Translations under genes and position numbers: made by a program
DNA from: Ophiocordyceps camponoti-saundersi (nom. inval.)
Taxonomy: Eukaryota; Ascomycota; Sordariomycetes; Hypocreales; Ophiocordycipitaceae
Direction: 5' to 3'
DNA length: 10,297 nt
Assembly (NCBI GenBank): GCA_003339415.1
Contig: PDHQ01000726.1
Location: 1 to 10,297 of the forward strand
Part shown: positions 7,818 to 10,297 of the stretch, piece by piece
Layout of the letters: each line of letters opens with the position of its first letter
Numbering within the stretch: position 1 is the first letter of the stretch
Notes under the pieces: model-generated
What the model was told of the DNA's origin: nothing
Databases searched by the model: none
The model's input: the letters and a program-made list of their open reading frames with translations, nothing else

Positions 7818-8878
7818 GGTCCTACGATTTAAGCTATTAAGATAATCTATCTAGTCTAGACGAACGTTATCTCTAGGATATCCCGTCTAGTTAGGTTAGT
7901 CTTAGTAGCTTACTATAGTTATATTAGCAGTAGCTTAGGGAGTTAATACTTACTAACGGGGCTTATATCCTAGTCTCTCCTTAACTAATATATTAGGGGA
8001 GTAACTAAACTTCTCTTAGAAAAGCTATCGTATAATTAAGGCCGTTGCTGCTTACTTACGGGCCTAGCGCTTAACTTATTCTATAAGACGAATATCCTTA
8101 GCTGCCTAGACGATATCCTATATTTCTATAAGACTTAAAGCTATTATAGCTTATTAAGCAGTTATAATATATTAAAGTTTTTAGTTAGCTATGCCCGTAA
8201 TAAACTTTTAGATAATTATACTAAGGATAGCTATCTCTAATAGGGGAAGGACTTATATAGCCGATACTCGGTCTTATCCCCTAATAAACCGAAGTATCTA
8301 GCGAGTGCGATTATAGTACGTTTAAAGCGACTTACTATCTTACTAGCCGAATATTATTAGCACTCGAGGTTACTATAAGATATAATTTAGAGTAAATCTC
8401 TCCTTAAGTAATATTTGCAAAACCTTTAGGTCTACTTTAGTTATTATACTATTTCTAGTATTAATATAAACGTTATAGAGTAACGTATTGCTGTTAATAA
8501 AGTCGGCGGCTACGCTTACTAAGCTAATATTAATTACTCGGATTTTATCGTTATAGTAAGGTATATTACTATTAAGGCGAATAAAGGCGAGGTCGATTAC
8601 CTCTAGCTAGCGATAGGCGCTATATATCCTATCGAACTTACTAATATCTGCCTAAGTTAGTGGCTTAATCTATCGGCTATTCCCACTATCCTAGTAAAGC
8701 TAATTATAAGAAGTTATAAGATTTAGTTAAAGCCGATACTTGCCGAGGGCATATATAGCTAATGCTTTTATAATAACGTTATTTAGAAAGATTAGTTTTA
8801 GGTTATAGAATAGAGTAGGGAAAAGGGACGAGGCACGAAAAACGAAGGCTAAGTTAATTTAGTATATATTAAAGGTTT

Positions 8879-8896
8879 TATATATATATATATATA
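8879..8896. repeat. (TA)9 microsatellite
   Basis: Nine perfect TA units lie in the leader upstream of gag. Such runs may be enhanced by RIP turning CA or TG units into TA, and they are prone to slippage. Confidence 0.9.
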
Positions 8897-9244
8897 AAGA
8901 AAGAGAAAAAGAATAAGATAATAAAGAGTAGAAAAGGGGGCAATTCGTGTCTTATCGAAGAAGGAGCTAATATAGTTAGTAAGGCAAGACTTATCTATTA
9001 TCTCCTTTAATTAAGGTAGGCGACGTAGTAAGATTACCTTATTAATCTATATAATTTCCCGATTATTAAGCGAATTACTATTAGGAAGGAACTTAATTGC
9101 CGAGCAGGCAGGTTAGTTAGAAAAGGGGCAAAATAAGGTTCTTAGTAATATCTTAGAAGCCTTAAGTTTATTATTATATTAAGTTAAGTATAGTCGCGTT
9201 CCTAAGCGTATACGGTAATCGGCAATTAGTGCTAAGAGATTAAT

Positions 9245-9254
9245 CCCCCCCCCC
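9245..9254. repeat. C10 homopolymer next to the 5' LTR
   Basis: Ten consecutive C on the + strand (G10 on the sense strand of the element) end 9 bases before the right terminal repeat. It is the only long C or G run in an otherwise very AT-rich window. C followed by C is not a RIP target, so it can persist. It may be a length-variable tract or a sequencing problem. Confidence 0.85.
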
Positions 9255-9263
9255 TATCTCGGT

Positions 9264-9472
9264 TACTAGCTAGATAGGTTAACGGCGGAGGGATTAAATA
9301 AACTAATTATAGGCATAAGAAATAAGCTTAATACGAAGATTAATAAGTGCCCTTATTAATTAATATATATATATATCCTCTAGGAATAACTGCCCCCTAT
9401 ATAGGCAGTTAAGTAAGTATTAGTTATATAACTAAAATAATATAATCCCCTTTTAACCTTCCCCCTCTAGCT
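9264..9472 (-). repeat. Right terminal repeat (5' LTR of the minus-strand element)
   Basis: This is the direct-repeat partner of 178-386: equal length, no gaps, about 88-89% identical by hand count. It shares the AGCTAGA/TCTAGCT inverted ends (9268-9274 and 9466-9472). It contains a clean hairpin with 7-bp arms (AACTGCC at 9388-9394, GGCAGTT at 9404-9410). In the intact element this copy would carry the promoter. It looks somewhat more RIP-mutated than the left copy over 9386-9446, where left-copy CA/TG/CG-containing bases read TA or AA here. The outer edge is set by loss of similarity, not by a target duplication. Confidence 0.85.
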
Positions 9473-10297
9473 GCCTATAAGTATAGTACGTACCTATTTA
9501 TTAGTAAGATACGCCGCAGTGCGCACCTCTCTATAAACCTACTTCGCCCGTCGGCAATAGCCGGTACGTACCTAACTACTCTACTTTTAACGATATTTTA
9601 TAAAAATATAACTATTATTAGTTTTTTTTACTATATTGCTAGGGCTAAAAGTTAGATATAAAAGACCGGGCGGAGGAAGCCGTAAGAGGTAGAGAGAAAC
9701 TAAATACTTCCACTAATATTCTTATAACTATTACGGATATTTATAGACGCCGCGAAATAAGTTATAAAGATTAGAAATATAAATAGTTTAGCGATAGTAA
9801 GAGATATACGAAAATAAAACGGATATTAAATAAGTATAGAACGTAATAAAAGACTATTAGAGAGTTTAATTAAATAATATATTAAGCTTCCCTTTCTTTT
9901 AAAAGCTTTAGGGGATTAGGATATAAGGGGCGCTTAAGGGTTAAGATAGGATAGCGGCTATTACTAAGTATATAGCGTAGTTTAGTTTCCGTAGAAGATA
10001 AAGGAATTAAGCAGTATAGCTATCTTAAAAGTCGTATATCGTAAATTAAGTATTAAAAGGTACTTATAGCAAAATTTCTACTAAATAGGATTATAGCTTT
10101 ATCTTAAACCTTATACCTTTATATAACGAATTACTTATTTAAATACTAGTTTAGAGAACTAAGGCTATTAATAAAGTAGTTATTACCTTACTTCTCCTCG
10201 TTTCCTTCGTCTTTTTATAAAAAATAACTTCCTAGGAGAATTACTATTAGGCTTATGCCTATTTAGCTAAAGATCGCCTCTTCTATTAGTTAAAGAC
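9473..10297. other. RIP-mutated right flank, no identifiable gene
   Basis: It lies outside the element and has the same CA/TG depletion. The first 130 bases are less AT-rich, with short CG-rich blocks. From about 9700 the + strand frame in phase with 9721 has fewer stops (about one per 12 codons) than the other two + frames and reads with Arg/Lys-rich stretches, so it may be a decayed coding sequence, perhaps of another transposon. No catalytic or structural motif is recognised. Confidence 0.45.
9486..9574. repeat. Pair of 11-bp repeats containing palindromic GTACGTAC
   Basis: GTACGTACCTA occurs at 9486-9496 and 9564-9574, 78 bases apart, in the less mutated part of the right flank. The core GTACGTAC is its own reverse complement. 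It could be part of another element's terminal repeats or chance; nothing else links them to a function. Confidence 0.5.

Larger units (their letters stand above)
6050..8771 (-). pseudogene. gag: gag-protease remnant
   Basis: One minus-strand frame (codon first bases 2 modulo 3) runs about 900 codons, with TAA/TAG interruptions. It covers a capsid-like helical region (8771 to about 7900), an Arg-Gly-rich segment, a CCHC knuckle, a Lys-rich linker (6790-7010) and an aspartic protease, then an acidic Asp/Asn/Ser tail (6110-6190). Gag packages element RNA and builds the particle; protease cuts the polyprotein. The start is a guess: ATA-AAA-GCA at 8771 could be a RIP-mutated ATG, and ATA at 8756 is another choice. 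Protease lies in the gag frame, and RT follows in the -1 frame. The switch lies somewhere between about 6060 and 5700, where no frame reads cleanly. Confidence 0.82.
8772..9263 (-). other. 5' leader between the 5' LTR and gag, no gene
   Basis: On the sense (minus) strand this is the region that should hold the tRNA primer-binding site, transcript leader and packaging signal. No convincing coding frame is seen. A pyrimidine-rich block (sense strand) at 8897-8938, with a C5 run ending it at 8940, borders a (TA)9 run and gag. Next to the LTR the sense strand reads TAGTAACCGAGATAG then G10. The TAG could be a RIP-mutated TGG, the usual first bases of a primer site, but I cannot match a tRNA end with confidence. 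Confidence 0.5.
178..9472 (-). mobile_element. RIP-inactivated Ty3/gypsy-type LTR retrotransposon, minus strand
   Basis: Two 209-bp direct repeats with no indels between them bound an interior that reads, on the minus strand, gag zinc knuckle, aspartic protease, reverse transcriptase, RNase H, integrase, then an extra unrecognised frame. Integrase lying after RT/RNase H is the Ty3/gypsy order, not the Copia order. The element is about 9.3 kb, longer than the 5-7 kb usual for fungal gypsy elements, and ORF3 accounts for most of the excess. All genes are broken by many TAA/TAG codons, and CA/TG are nearly absent, as expected after RIP. Such an element cannot encode its own movement. No target-site duplication could be identified, so the outer limits may be off by several bases. 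Confidence 0.93.

Noticed and set aside
9225..9268. The + strand here as the 3' end of a tRNA gene (C-rich stem followed by ACTA)
   Set aside because: There is no T-loop GTTCGA box, no matching 5' acceptor strand and no anticodon arm nearby. A primer-binding site complement is the more modest reading.
178..9472. Repeats as a CRISPR array, defence island or bacterial mobile element
   Set aside because: There is only one pair of long direct repeats 9 kb apart, with no spacer array. The coding remnants are gypsy pol and gag, and the base pattern is RIP, which is a fungal process.

Overview
This window looks like AT-rich, gene-dead chromatin from a filamentous ascomycete (Pezizomycotina-type) genome. 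It is dominated by one Ty3/gypsy LTR retrotransposon that lies on the minus strand and has been destroyed by repeat-induced point mutation (RIP). CA and TG dinucleotides are almost missing, TA is in great excess and CG is kept, on both strands. This is the RIP pattern, in which CpA becomes TpA. The species cannot be named from the sequence.

Layout along the + strand. Positions 1-177 are RIP-mutated flank. Positions 178-386 are one terminal direct repeat, the 3' LTR of the minus-strand element. Positions 522-2279 are a long degraded frame of about 586 codons (ORF3) that I do not recognise. Positions 2280-2481 are a spacer that is pyrimidine-rich on the sense strand. Positions 2482 to about 5880 are a pol remnant with reverse transcriptase, RNase H and integrase. 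Positions about 6050-8771 are a gag-protease remnant in a different frame, with an RGG cluster and a CCHC zinc knuckle. Positions 8772-9263 are the leader, with a (TA)9 run and a C10 run. Positions 9264-9472 are the second terminal repeat, the 5' LTR. Positions 9473-10297 are again RIP-mutated flank with no gene I can name. The element spans about 9.3 kb.

Read 5' to 3' on the minus strand, the element is LTR, leader, gag-PR, RT-RH-INT, ORF3, LTR. No open frame of useful length survives: each gene can be followed only as one frame interrupted by TAA/TAG codons, most of which fit former Gln or Trp codons. The damage is selective. Zinc ligands (Cys, His) have become Tyr, while Asp/Glu catalytic residues, whose codons contain no CA or TG, mostly survive.

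The points most worth a second look are the unrecognised ORF3 downstream of integrase, the uncertain ends of the terminal repeats (a PPT-like tract lies inside both copies and there is no clear target duplication), and the way all seven zinc-binding Cys/His positions but one were converted. I found no intact gene, RNA gene, CRISPR array or defence system.
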